This document shows positions 33,464-42,794 of a DNA stretch of 64,000 bases, piece by piece. Source of the DNA: Succiniclasticum ruminis DSM 9236 (GTDB lineage Bacteria > Bacillota > Negativicutes > Acidaminococcales > Acidaminococcaceae); assembly GCF_900112895.1 (NCBI RefSeq), contig NZ_FONL01000001.1, positions 221,234-285,233 of the forward strand, given 5' to 3'. The number at the start of each line of letters is the position of its first letter. The first letter of the stretch is position 1. Under the pieces are notes generated by a model. That model was not told where the DNA came from and did no database searches. It saw only the letters and a program-made list of their open reading frames with translations. The position numbers and the translations under genes were made by a program.

Positions 33464-35002
33464 TTATTCAGCCGGTTTTTCCATGGAGCCGGTCTCTTCG
33501 AACCATTTGTAAACGTCGAATGCTTCGGAGAGGATATGCGGGGTCTGGCTGTTGCCGCACTTCTCGCATGCTCTCTTGAAGTAATCATACAGGTACGGCT
33601 GATACTTCGGGTTGGCAATCTGATCGATGATGATCGGAGCTTTTTCTTTCGGGGTCAGGCCGCGCAGGTCAGCAACGCCGCGTTCGGAAACGATAACGTC
33701 AACGTCCAGGGTTGCATGGTCAATGTGGCTGCAGAACGGAACTACGGAACTGATCTTGCCGCCCTTTGCCAGGGAGTTGGTGAAGAATACGGTCAGGTAG
33801 CCGTTACGTGCGAAGTCGCCGGAACCGCCAACACCGTTCATCAACTTGGTGCCGCAAATATGGGTGGAGTTAACGTTGCCATAGATATCAACTTCGATAG
33901 CGGTGTTCATAGCGATAACGCCGATACGACGGGCAACTTCCGGGCTGTTGGAAATTTCCTGCGGACGGAGCAGCAGATATTTTTTGTAGAAGTCTACGTT
34001 TTCATAGAACTTCTTCTGGCATTCCGGAGACGGAGTCAGAGCGGTACCGGAAGCAACGCGCAGTTTGCCGGCGTCGATCAGGTCGAACATACCGTCCTGG
34101 ATTACTTCGGTGTAAACGGTCAGATCTTTGAAGTCGGAGTTAACCAGACCGTTGATAACCGCGTTGGCAACGGAGCCTACGCCGGACTGTAACGGCAGCA
34201 GGTTAGCCGGCAGACGGCCTTCCTTAACTTCGTTCTTCAGGAAGTTAACCAGGTTCTGGCCCATATGTTTTGCGTCTTCGTCGATTTCGCCCAGCGGACG
34301 AACTTTATCGGTGATGTCGCAGGGAACTACAGCTACGATCTTATCCAGTTCGCAGGGGATATACGGAGTACCGATACGGTCTTCCGGTCTTTCAATAGGA
34401 ATCGGTTTACGGTTCGGAGGATCCAGCGGAACATAGGAGTCATGCATGCCTTCCAGGCTTACCGGCTGGGTGGTGTTAACTTCTACGATTACTTTCGGAG
34501 CAGTAGCAACGTAAGAGGAGCTGTTGCCCATGGAAGTGGTCGGGATCAGGCCAACTTTGCCGTCGCCCAGGTCGTTGATCTTGCAGACTTCAACGATAGC
34601 GAAATCAATTTTCTTACGGTCAGCCATGAAGCCGTAACGGGCCATCTGTGCGAAATGGGACAGATGAATGTCGGCATAACGAACTTTGCCGGCGTTGATA
34701 GCTTTACGCAGGGTTGCATTGGTCTGATAAGGCAGGCGGCGGTCCATGCAGCCAGCTTCAACCATGGCAGCATCAATTTCCGGACCTACGGACGCGCCGG
34801 TCCAAACATTAACTTTGAAAGGAGTCTTTTTTGCTTTTTCAGCCAGAGCCAGAGGCACAGCCTTCGGATAGCCGGACGGAGTAAAGCCGCTGACGCCGAG
34901 GCAGTCGCCGTCTTTGATCATTTCAGCAGCTTCTTCAGCAGTTTTAAATTTGCAAACTACTGATTCACAAACACGATCTTTGATGTCTTCAAAACCTACC
35001 AT
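33464..35002 (-). CDS. Succinate/propionyl-CoA:CoA transferase (Cat1/AarC family)
   Basis: A 512-aa class I CoA transferase that makes succinyl-CoA from succinate, probably with propionyl-CoA or acetyl-CoA as donor. The likely catalytic glutamate is Glu299 in LTVYTEVIQDGM, at almost the position known for acetobacter AarC. Other family stretches are VSGFTPSGYPKAVPLAL, GNSSSYVATAPKVIVEVN, SGVGSVANAVINGL and RGVADLRGLTPKEKA. Start ATG 35002 has AGGAGGAAGG upstream; the extension to 35080 is not supported. First gene of the propionate operon. Acetyl-CoA hydrolase activity cannot be excluded from sequence alone. Confidence 0.92.
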   Translation of the reverse strand: MVGFEDIKDRVCESVVCKFKTAEEAAEMIKDGDCLGVSGFTPSGYPKAVPLALAEKAKKTPFKVNVWTGASVGPEIDAAMVEAGCMDRRLPYQTNATLRKAINAGKVRYADIHLSHFAQMARYGFMADRKKIDFAIVEVCKINDLGDGKVGLIPTTSMGNSSSYVATAPKVIVEVNTTQPVSLEGMHDSYVPLDPPNRKPIPIERPEDRIGTPYIPCELDKIVAVVPCDITDKVRPLGEIDEDAKHMGQNLVNFLKNEVKEGRLPANLLPLQSGVGSVANAVINGLVNSDFKDLTVYTEVIQDGMFDLIDAGKLRVASGTALTPSPECQKKFYENVDFYKKYLLLRPQEISNSPEVARRIGVIAMNTAIEVDIYGNVNSTHICGTKLMNGVGGSGDFARNGYLTVFFTNSLAKGGKISSVVPFCSHIDHATLDVDVIVSERGVADLRGLTPKEKAPIIIDQIANPKYQPYLYDYFKRACEKCGNSQTPHILSEAFDVYKWFEETGSMEKPAE

Positions 35003-35041
35003 AATAATTACCTTCCTCCTTAAAATATTATGAGAAAATTT

Positions 35042-35057
35042 CCGCGGCAAGCCGCGG
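35042..35057 (-). promoter_or_regulatory. CUUG-tetraloop leader hairpin of the propionate operon
   Basis: CCGCGG-CTTG-CCGCGG forms a very stable stem with a CUUG loop about 20 bases before the ribosome site of the CoA transferase gene. The likely -10 is TATAAT at 35130-35135 with a weak -35 (TCGCTT, 35153-35158), giving a leader of about 120 nt. Confidence 0.65.
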
Positions 35058-35176
35058 GTAAAACAAACCTGGTTCCGCAAATCCCGTATCTAAATTTACG
35101 GAAACAAGGTTTGCTTTGAATCCGAAATTATTATAACACAAAAGAAACAAAAAAGCGAATGGAATTACATAAAAAA

Positions 35177-35227
35177 TGGACCAAATCAAAATCTCCGGTA
35201 AAACGCCTTCAGTTTTTGATTTGTCCA
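35177..35227 (-). promoter_or_regulatory. Long inverted repeat upstream of the propionate operon promoter
   Basis: TGGACCAAATCAAAA (35177-35191) is the inverted copy of TTTTTGATTTGTCCA (35213-35227), with one extra C. On the minus strand it is followed by TTTTTT, so it can be the terminator of the O-antigen-ligase gene; its place just upstream of the -35 also allows an operator. The remaining bases 35228-35367 show nothing recognisable. Confidence 0.55.
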
Positions 35228-35367
35228 TAACCAGAAACATACTATTTCAAAGCAACTTTGTTTTCCGAATCTGATTCTACCAATTATCGACGTTTTGCGC
35301 AAGACGATTTACACATTTCGTTTTTTTTTAAAAGGAAACATTCTCTTCTGCTTCGTTACGCGCTCTG

Positions 35368-36687
35368 TTATTCGGAGGCAAACCTATTAAAGTGCCAGAT
35401 TACGACTAACAACGCGTTCAACAGCCAGAAAAGGACCCCCATACGCACATTGAACAGGACATGATCGCCGATGCCCCCGATTGTGACGCCAAGGCTCATC
35501 AGCAGGTAACCTGCCGCAAAAGCCCTCGCCCATAAAAACCTTGCCTTCCGGGCCAGCTTTACAGCCAGATAAAGCATGCTGAACCAGGCACACAGGAACA
35601 GAATCAGTCCCGGGATCCCCAGCTCCGCAGCAACATTTAAAAACAGGTTGTGGCAGTGATACATAATTACGTCCGGATTTTTAAAATAGAAATCGTATTC
35701 CGGAAAAACATAACGGTAATTGTACCAGCCGATCCCCAGCGGATGATCCTCCACAACCGCCTGGGCAATTTCCAGGTAGGCCAGCCTCATGGCGGCCGAA
35801 GAATCTTCCGTAACATGCCGGAGAGTATTCAGGCGCTGCCAGACGGCCGGGCCTGCCAGCGCGGCTCCTGCCAGCGCGACACCTAAAAGATACAGGATGC
35901 CTTTCCGGTAAAAGACAAGGACAAAGGCCAGCACCTCCACCGCCATGGCCACCCAGAAACCCCGGGAAAACGTAAACACCTCGCAAAGGATGACCAGCAG
36001 CAGGATGCCGAACATCCCCCAGCGTTTCCGCGAATTTTTCTCCACGCCGATGTATCCCATGATATAAGCTGCCACGATGCATAAGTAACCGGAAAAGATG
36101 TTGGGATTCTCCCAACTCGAAAAGACACGGTTCCGCAACAGCGGGTTCGCTTCCCGGTCAACCCATAACGCATCGGTAGCGCCGCCAAAATAGTGCTGTC
36201 CGATCCCAATCAGGACGGATACAACAGCTACCCATCCCAGAACCCGCAGCATGCGCACGGGAAAAGGCTGACGCATAAAAATCTTCCAGAACGGCAAGCC
36301 TTCTTCGTAAGGAGCCGGCTTTGCAAAACGGCTTTTCCCCGCAAAACAGTTCCCGAAACGCGTGACCAGCCAGACGACGGACACATACTGCCCCACAACA
36401 TAAAAGAAATTAAACGTACAATCAAAGGGGTGGGTAACCAGCGGATTATGCAGGGAAACATAACCTGTGGCCAGCAGCAGGAGCAACAGCCATTTTAAAT
36501 GACGGGGCCAGACGCGCAGCTGTGGAACACTGCGTTCCTTCCATGCAACCTGCAGTCCCATCAGCAGCGCCAGAAGAATCACAACGCTGAGCAGGGTCTG
36601 GTCAATGGCGATACACCCCGCGATCAGCAAAAGAAACTTCTGCATCTTACGGTATTCTTTTGCCGTTACGTTTGTATCTTCTATCAT
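35368..36687 (-). CDS. O-antigen ligase/polymerase-like (Wzy/WaaL) membrane protein
   Basis: A 439-aa polytopic protein with about 11 helices and the Wzy_C signature in its large periplasmic loop: HPLGIGWYNYRYVFPEYDFYF, then YHCHNLFLNVAAELGIPGL. Such proteins ligate or polymerise glycans on lipid carriers at the periplasmic face. Ligase and polymerase cannot be told apart by sequence. It is the last gene after valS and folC (112-base gap) with no other polysaccharide genes nearby. RENPNIFSG-type stretch (SSWENPNIFSGYL) is also typical of the family. Confidence 0.85.
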   Translation of the reverse strand: MIEDTNVTAKEYRKMQKFLLLIAGCIAIDQTLLSVVILLALLMGLQVAWKERSVPQLRVWPRHLKWLLLLLLATGYVSLHNPLVTHPFDCTFNFFYVVGQYVSVVWLVTRFGNCFAGKSRFAKPAPYEEGLPFWKIFMRQPFPVRMLRVLGWVAVVSVLIGIGQHYFGGATDALWVDREANPLLRNRVFSSWENPNIFSGYLCIVAAYIMGYIGVEKNSRKRWGMFGILLLVILCEVFTFSRGFWVAMAVEVLAFVLVFYRKGILYLLGVALAGAALAGPAVWQRLNTLRHVTEDSSAAMRLAYLEIAQAVVEDHPLGIGWYNYRYVFPEYDFYFKNPDVIMYHCHNLFLNVAAELGIPGLILFLCAWFSMLYLAVKLARKARFLWARAFAAGYLLMSLGVTIGGIGDHVLFNVRMGVLFWLLNALLVVIWHFNRFASE

Positions 36688-36799
36688 CTCCGCACCTTAA
36701 ACCATTCGTTTCTCCGGATTTCAAATTGCACAATTTCAAAATGCACAAAAACACGGAATCCCAAAATGCTGCGCATTCATAATGAATCAGCTTTTATTC

Positions 36800-38083
36800 T
36801 TATGTTCTTACGCTCGCTTTAAACGTCCCCACCAGATACAGGGAACCGCAGACGCAGACGACACCGTCAGCACCTGCTGCCTCACAGGCCTGCCGGTATG
36901 CCCGGCTGACAGAATCCGCCGCTGTGGCATTGCTGCCGACCCGGGCAGCCAGGTCAGTCGCTTCCGCTGCCCGGGGACCGTCATCGGCCCGGACGGTAAA
37001 CACCGTATCAATCGGGCGGAACAAAATCCGGATTACCTCATCTACACTTTTGTCCCCCATCATACCGAAAACAAAAGCCCGTTTCCTGTCCGGATAATAT
37101 TTGTCCAGCGCGTTCCGCAGGGCTTCCGCCCCGTTGGGATTATGGGCCCCGTCCAGGATCACATCCGGAGAGCTGCTGATTTTTTCCAGCCGCCCCGGCC
37201 ATTTCGTATGGGCCGCCCCCAGATGCAGATGCTCCTCCGTAATCCGGGAATCCTGCTTCGATACAATTTTGGCTGCCACAATGGCAAGGGAAGCGTTGAC
37301 GATCTGATGCGCCCCCGGCAACTGTATCTCATACTCTGAAGCATAATTAGTCCCGGCCATCAGCCTGAACTTCTGTCCATCGACAGAACTGCTGATTTCC
37401 TGTCCCCGGAAGGACCTGCCGTACTCATACAGCGGAGCCTCCTTCAGGGCGCCCATCACCCGGATCGGTCCCAGGGCGTCGCCTTCCGCCCCGGTGACCA
37501 CCGGCACCTTTTCCTTGATGATGCCGGCTTTTTGCAGGGCAATTTCTTCTATTGTATTACCCAACACCTTAGTATGGTCCAGGGCAATATTGGTAATCAC
37601 GGAGACCAATGGCTTGATTAAATTGGTAGAATCCCATAAGCCCCCCAGCCCTACCTCGATCACGGCGTAATCCACCTGCTGCAGGGCGAAGTAATGAAAT
37701 GCCGCTGCTGTCAGGATTTCAAACTGGGTAGGCTGCTCGCAGGCTTCCTTTTTCACCAAGTCATCCGCAAACTCACGCACCGTGGTCAGAACTTTCGCGA
37801 AGTCTTCATCCGGAATATCTTTTTCATTGATCTGGATCCGCTCGTTATAACGGACAAGGTGCGGGGAAGTGAATTTTCCCACCCGCAGCCCTGCCTCCGC
37901 CAGAATCGCGGCAATCATGGTGGTGACGCTGCCTTTGCCGTTGGTTCCGGCCACGTGAATCGTTTTTACCTGGTTTTCGGGATGGCCCAGCACAAACAGA
38001 AGCTGCTGGATCCGCTCCATTCCCAGGCGGATGCCGAACTGGCCCAGACTTTCCAGATATGCGATACTTTCCTGATAATTCAT
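36800..38083 (-). CDS. folC: Folylpolyglutamate/dihydrofolate synthase FolC
   Basis: A 427-aa Mur-ligase-like enzyme that adds glutamate to folates. The ATP-binding motif VAGTNGKGSVTTMI is near residue 42, followed by TSPHLVRYNERI, the EVGLGGLWDSTN motif, and the C-terminal VILDGAHNPNGAEAL. Length fits the bifunctional FolC. It starts 13 bases after the valS stop, so the two are co-transcribed under the valS T-box, a usual pair in Firmicutes. Confidence 0.95.
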   Translation of the reverse strand: MNYQESIAYLESLGQFGIRLGMERIQQLLFVLGHPENQVKTIHVAGTNGKGSVTTMIAAILAEAGLRVGKFTSPHLVRYNERIQINEKDIPDEDFAKVLTTVREFADDLVKKEACEQPTQFEILTAAAFHYFALQQVDYAVIEVGLGGLWDSTNLIKPLVSVITNIALDHTKVLGNTIEEIALQKAGIIKEKVPVVTGAEGDALGPIRVMGALKEAPLYEYGRSFRGQEISSSVDGQKFRLMAGTNYASEYEIQLPGAHQIVNASLAIVAAKIVSKQDSRITEEHLHLGAAHTKWPGRLEKISSSPDVILDGAHNPNGAEALRNALDKYYPDRKRAFVFGMMGDKSVDEVIRILFRPIDTVFTVRADDGPRAAEATDLAARVGSNATAADSVSRAYRQACEAAGADGVVCVCGSLYLVGTFKASVRT

Positions 38084-38096
38084 AGTGTATTCTGCC

Positions 38097-40748
38097 TTAA
38101 ATCGTTTTCAGATATGCCAGCCGTTCTTCAATGGTTTTGATCTTGGCCGCGAATTCTTCCGCTTTCACCTGTTCTTTTTCCACAACCTCTTTCGGCGCTT
38201 TGGCCAGGAAGCCCTGGTTCTGCAGCTTGCCGCTCACCCGCTGCATCTCTTTCTGCAGTCCGGCCAGTTCCTTATTCAGACGGGCGGTTTCCACCTCCAC
38301 GTCAATCAGCGCTTTCAGCGGCAGATATACTTCCACGCCCGCATTCACGGAGGCCATGGCATTTTCCGGTTTGCCGGCAGTCAGCGGCAGCAGTTCCATG
38401 TCGTCCACATTGGCCAGCAGATGGATATAGGCGGCATTCTCCCGGAACACTTCCGTCAGTTCGCCCGATACCAGCAGGATCGCGGGAACTTTTTTGCCCG
38501 GGTTCACATTCACCTGGGACCGCATTTCACGGATGGACCGGATGGCGTTCATGATGGCTTCCATGCCCTTTTCCGCCGCCTTATCCTGCAGGGCGGGATC
38601 CGCTTTCGGCCAGGCGCTGATCATGATGCTTTCGGTGTCATGGGGCAATGCCTGATAGATTTCTTCCGTAATAAACGGCATGTAAGGATGCAACAGTTTC
38701 ATGGCGCCGGTCAGCACAGTCACCAGCACCTGCTGGGCCGTTGCCCGGGCCTCTTCCCCGGCTTTGCCGTACAGTCTCGGTTTGATCAGTTCAATATACC
38801 AGTCGCAGATCTCGCCCCAGATGAAATCATACACGGTCCGGCCGGCTTCGCCCAGTTCAAACTTATCCAGCAGCGCGGTCACATCCGCAGCCACATCCTG
38901 CATGCGGGAAAGGATCCACTTATCCGCCAGTTCGTAAGGCGCCCGTTTCGCGTCGGCCTGATAGCCTTCCAGATTCATCAGCGCGAAGCGGGAAGCGTTC
39001 CAGATTTTATTGGCAAAGTTACGGGTGGCTTCCAGACGGCTCCAGTAGAAACGCATATCGTTGCCGGGCGTATTGCCGGTGATCAGCATGAAGCGCAGGG
39101 TGTCGCAGCCATACTGTTCGATCACCTGCAGCGGATCGATACCGTTGCCCAGGGATTTGCTCATCTTCCGGCCCTGTTCATCCCGCACCAGGCCATGGAT
39201 GAACACCCGGTCAAAGGGAATGTCCTTCATGAATTCCATGCCCATAATCAGCATGCGGGCCACCCAGAAGAAGATGATATCGTAGCCGGTCACCAGTACG
39301 CTGGTGGGATAGAACTGTTTCAGGATATCCGTTTTTTCCGGCCAGCCCATGATGGAGAATGGCCACAGGGCCGAACTGAACCAGGTATCCAGCGCATCTT
39401 CATCCTGATGCACGTGACCGCCGCACTTCGGGCATTTGTCCAGATCCGTGCGGGATGCGATTTCCGCGCCGCAGTCATCACAGTACCAGACAGGGATACG
39501 GTGTCCCCACCAGATCTGACGGCTGATGCACCAGTCGTGCATGTTTTCCATCCATCCCAGATAATTCTTGGTAAAACGTTCCGGCACGAACTGGGTGCGA
39601 CCGTCTTTTACGCAGTCCGTGGCAGCCTTCAGCAGCGGCTCCATCTTCACGAACCACTGGGTGGAGATCAGAGCCTCGATAGGTTCGCCGCAGCGCTGGC
39701 AGTGACCTACGGAGTGGGGACAGTCTTCAATTTTTACCAACAGTCCCAGTTCGTCCAGGTCTTTTACGATATTCTTACGGCATTCATAGCGTTCCTGTCC
39801 TTCATAGGGTCCGGACTCTTTGGTCATGATACCGTCTTTATCGATGACAACGATGGCTTCCAGGTTCTGCCGCAGGCTCATCTCATAGTCGTTGGGGTCA
39901 TGGGCCGGGGTGATCTTCACCGCGCCGGTACCGAATTCCGTATCAACATAGTCATCGGCGATAATGGGAATTACCCGGTTCATGATCGGCAGCAGGATTT
40001 TTTCGCCTACCAGCTTGCCGTACCGCTCGTCTTTCGGATTTACGGCCACCGCCGTATCGCCGGGGATGGTTTCCGGACGGGTGGTGGCAATGGTCAGGTA
40101 TTCCCCTTCATGGCCGATGATCGGATACTTGATATACCACAGATGGCCCGCGTCGTCCTTGTGCTCTACTTCAATATCGCTTAACGCCGTATTGCAGTTG
40201 ACGCACCAGTTGGTGATGCGGGTGCCCCGGTAGATCAAGCCTCTTTCATATAAGGAAACAAACACTTCCCGAACTGCGCGGGAGCAGCCTTCATCCAGGG
40301 TAAAGCGGATGCGGTCCCAGTCACAGGAAATGCCCAGGCATTTCAGCTGGTCGATGATCCGGTTACTGTACTGTTCTTTCCAGGCCCAGACCCGTTTCAC
40401 GAACTCTTCCCGGCCCAGATCATAGCGGGTCAGTCCTTCATTCTTTTTAATTTCTTCTTCTACTTTAATCTGGGTTGCCAGTCCGGCATGGTCGTAGCCG
40501 GGGAACCAGATCGTATTATCCCCCATCATACGGTGCCAGCGGATCAGGATGTCCTGCAGCGTGTTGTCCAGGGCATGGCCCATGTGCAGCTGTCCCGTAA
40601 TATTGGGAGGCGGAATGACAATGGTAAACGGTTTTCTGTCCGGGTCCGGTTCCGCGTGGAAATATTTATTCTTTTCCCAGAACTGATACCATTTCTTCTC
40701 CACCGATGCGGGATCATACGTTTTAGGGATGTTGTGCTCTTCTGCCAT
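38097..40748 (-). CDS. valS: Valyl-tRNA synthetase
   Basis: An 883-aa class Ia synthetase. HIGH motif in PPPNITGQLHMGHAL (about residue 46-60), the editing domain (about 150-350) with TTRPETIPGDTAVAVNP, zinc-binding CDDCG/CPKCGG, KMSKS motif in GRKMSKSLGNGIDP, anticodon-binding domain after about 600, and a C-terminal coiled coil (LNKELAGLQKEMQRVSGKL). Full length. Expression is governed by the T-box leader at 40861-41246. GGAGG precedes ATG 40748. Confidence 0.98.
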   Translation of the reverse strand: MAEEHNIPKTYDPASVEKKWYQFWEKNKYFHAEPDPDRKPFTIVIPPPNITGQLHMGHALDNTLQDILIRWHRMMGDNTIWFPGYDHAGLATQIKVEEEIKKNEGLTRYDLGREEFVKRVWAWKEQYSNRIIDQLKCLGISCDWDRIRFTLDEGCSRAVREVFVSLYERGLIYRGTRITNWCVNCNTALSDIEVEHKDDAGHLWYIKYPIIGHEGEYLTIATTRPETIPGDTAVAVNPKDERYGKLVGEKILLPIMNRVIPIIADDYVDTEFGTGAVKITPAHDPNDYEMSLRQNLEAIVVIDKDGIMTKESGPYEGQERYECRKNIVKDLDELGLLVKIEDCPHSVGHCQRCGEPIEALISTQWFVKMEPLLKAATDCVKDGRTQFVPERFTKNYLGWMENMHDWCISRQIWWGHRIPVWYCDDCGAEIASRTDLDKCPKCGGHVHQDEDALDTWFSSALWPFSIMGWPEKTDILKQFYPTSVLVTGYDIIFFWVARMLIMGMEFMKDIPFDRVFIHGLVRDEQGRKMSKSLGNGIDPLQVIEQYGCDTLRFMLITGNTPGNDMRFYWSRLEATRNFANKIWNASRFALMNLEGYQADAKRAPYELADKWILSRMQDVAADVTALLDKFELGEAGRTVYDFIWGEICDWYIELIKPRLYGKAGEEARATAQQVLVTVLTGAMKLLHPYMPFITEEIYQALPHDTESIMISAWPKADPALQDKAAEKGMEAIMNAIRSIREMRSQVNVNPGKKVPAILLVSGELTEVFRENAAYIHLLANVDDMELLPLTAGKPENAMASVNAGVEVYLPLKALIDVEVETARLNKELAGLQKEMQRVSGKLQNQGFLAKAPKEVVEKEQVKAEEFAAKIKTIEERLAYLKTI

Positions 40749-40860
40749 GTTCTTTCCTCCTGTGAACCTATAAAAATTTAATTATTACCAAACTCAATGC
40801 TTAAGGCAACACTGATTAATTCGTCCGCACGCAGGCCTGTTAATCAGCGTCTGCTGATAA

Positions 40861-41281
40861 AAATAAAAAATCCTGTTGCGACATTGCAACAGGACGAATG
40901 ACCGTGGTACCACCTGAATTCTCTGTTCATCATTCAGGTGAAACTCCGGCTTATCTTACGCAAATACGGATTGAATCAATATTTGTGTGATATGTTGCCC
41001 ACCTGACTATGGACAAAGCTCTTATTGATTACGTAACGTGTAACACGGGAACGCTTACGCATACAACAGCACAACGAAAAAACTTACGTCTTCTTCATTA
41101 TTAATTATTGCTGTCATACTTCAGCGTTCCGGCTCCCGGGCTACCTTCCTGCATTTCCACCGGACGGTTTTCACCAGCCCCGTCCTCTCTTCAGGTTTTC
41201 CTGCAGTACTCCTCCCGCTCACGGCCGTTTTCTATAAAAATTGTACTTTTTTAGTTTATCAACCTCAGGTAACGCTGTCAA
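40861..41281 (-). promoter_or_regulatory. T-box riboswitch and promoter of valS-folC
   Basis: Minus strand: TTGACA (41276-41281), 17 bases, TAAACT (41253-41258), then a leader of about 380 nt. The conserved T-box sequence GGTGGTACCACGG is at about 40900-40913, and the terminator stem CCTGTTGC/GCAACAGG (40871-40894) is followed by TTTTTTATTT. The GGAGGAGTACTGCAGG and GACGGGG elements near 41180-41215 belong to stem I. Uncharged tRNA-Val should open the terminator. I could not fix the specifier codon by eye. Confidence 0.93.
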
Positions 41282-41405
41282 GCAATATTTTTGTCCAGGA
41301 AATAAAAAGCGCATAACCGTTTGAACTTGTCCGGCGTAAAAACAAAAAACATTTTATAAAAATTTCACAATTTCCCTGATTCATGCGCCATGCGGCGAAG
41401 CCGAT

Positions 41406-41475
41406 GCTAACTGGGGTTAGCGCATGTTAACAAGGAAAAATTCCTATTGACAAATCAATTTCACGGCCTTATTAT
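41406..41475 (+). promoter_or_regulatory. Promoter and dyad of the CDF exporter gene
   Basis: TTGACA (41447-41452), 17 bases, TATTAT (41470-41475) make a near-consensus promoter with a leader of about 185 nt. Just upstream is GCTAAC-TGGG-GTTAGC (41406-41421), nested in CATGCG/CGCATG arms. Lying upstream of the -35, it is DNA-level, perhaps an operator for a metal-responsive regulator. The leader 41483-41666 has complementary ACTGCCC and GGGCAG segments but matches no riboswitch I know. Confidence 0.6.
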
Positions 41476-41666
41476 TGTCGTTAATATCCGGAAAGGCAAT
41501 TTCGTTCCACTGCCCAATGTTGCATCTGCCTTATAAGGATACGCCGATCGAATGCGTTTCTTTGCAGACGGATTAACCGGTTCTTCCTTACGTTCTACAG
41601 CAAAGGGCAGCGTCCGGCGTGCGCAGCATCATAAAACGCCCAAAAAATTTTTAAAGGAGTGTTTTT

Positions 41667-42596
41667 ATGAGCTCACTGCATGTTACTTCCAACCGTGAAA
41701 AGATTGCCATGCGCATCTCCTGGTACAGCATCGCAGTCAACGTCTTTCTGTCCCTGGGCAAATTCATCGCCGGTATCTTCGGCCATTCCGCCGCCATGGT
41801 CTCCGACGCCATCCATTCGGCCTCGGATGTTTTCGCAACGTTCATCGTCATGGCCGGCATCAAGATCTCCGGAAGAGCGTCGGACGACGACCACCAATAT
41901 GGCCATGAACGCCTGGAGTGCGTGGCTTCCATCCTGCTTTCAGTTATTTTAGCCCTGACCGGGCTGGCCATCGGCTACGCCGGCATAGAGAAGATCCTGA
42001 ACCAGGATACCGAGTCCATCGCGATTCCCACGTTCCTGCCCCTGGCTGCCGCTATCATTTCTATTGTAGTAAAAGAAGCCATGTACTGGTATACGCGCCA
42101 CTATGCACTGATGCTGGAATCCGACGCGCTGATGGCCGACGCCTGGCACCATCGCAGTGATTCCCTTTCGTCCATCGGCAGCTTCATCGGTATTCTGGGC
42201 GCCCGCATGGGCTACCCCATCCTGGATCCCATCGCCAGCGTGGTAATCTGCCTGATGATCCTGCAGGCCGGATATGAAATCTTTATGGGCGCCATTGACA
42301 AAATGGTTGACAAAGCCTGCTCCAAAGAAGAAGAAGATGCCATGCGGGCCAAGGTTGCCGCGGTTCCCGGCGTCAGTCACATCGACCTGCTGCGCACCCG
42401 TCAGTTCGGCAGCCGCATCTTTGTGGATGTGGAAGTCAGCGCCGACGATAACCTGACCCTGCTGCAATCCCACCAGATTGCGGAAGAAATCCATCATTCC
42501 ATAGAAAAAGACTTCCCCAATGTCAAGCACTGCATGGTACACATCAATCCCCTGAGCGAAGTGTCCCATGAGTGTTACGGAGAGCACCGCCATTAA
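41667..42596 (+). CDS. Cation diffusion facilitator (CDF) metal exporter
   Basis: A 309-aa CDF protein with six membrane helices (about 15-205) and a C-terminal cytosolic ferredoxin-like domain (about 210-300, VDVEVSADDNLTLLQSHQIAEEIHHSI). Metal-site residues in helix 2 (SDAIHSASD) and helix 5 (ADAWHHRSDSLSS) are complete. The D/D and H/D set fits Zn, Fe or Mn export; the metal cannot be fixed by reading. AAAGGAG is before ATG 41667. It stands alone, divergent from the valS T-box. Confidence 0.92.
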   Translation: MSSLHVTSNREKIAMRISWYSIAVNVFLSLGKFIAGIFGHSAAMVSDAIHSASDVFATFIVMAGIKISGRASDDDHQYGHERLECVASILLSVILALTGLAIGYAGIEKILNQDTESIAIPTFLPLAAAIISIVVKEAMYWYTRHYALMLESDALMADAWHHRSDSLSSIGSFIGILGARMGYPILDPIASVVICLMILQAGYEIFMGAIDKMVDKACSKEEEDAMRAKVAAVPGVSHIDLLRTRQFGSRIFVDVEVSADDNLTLLQSHQIAEEIHHSIEKDFPNVKHCMVHINPLSEVSHECYGEHRH

Positions 42597-42670
42597 ACCG
42601 GGGTTCCGGAACCCAAAAACGCTTGCATATAATTCTTACATTTAAATATCCCGCCTTTTCAGGCAAATAA

Positions 42671-42701
42671 AAAACCCGCATGGTCCAGATGCGGGTTTTT
42701 T
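42671..42701 (+). terminator. Terminator of the CDF gene
   Basis: AAAACCCGCAT (42671-42681) pairs with ATGCGGGTTTT (42689-42699), followed by a T-run. A-run and T-run on both sides make it bidirectional, so it could also catch readthrough of the RNA gene from the other side. Confidence 0.92.
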
Positions 42702-42794
42702 ATTTGCAGCTGTGTCAAAAGGAGAAGGAGAAGGATGGGAATTTGCTAAATGACTTGTGAATAGCAAACGATTTATCAAAATATTTCGCCCTGC

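Noticed and set aside
38085-40184. Long plus-strand open frame of about 700 codons opposite valS
   Set aside because: It is the antisense of a confident valS and its translation is rich in His, Phe, Gln and Arg, typical of a shadow frame. A comparable 877-codon frame opposite nifJ (54039-56672) was rejected for the same reason.
41476-41666. yybP-ykoY or czcD-type metal riboswitch before the CDF exporter
   Set aside because: The conserved core sequences of both families are not visible; complementary ACTGCCC/GGGCAG segments alone are not enough.
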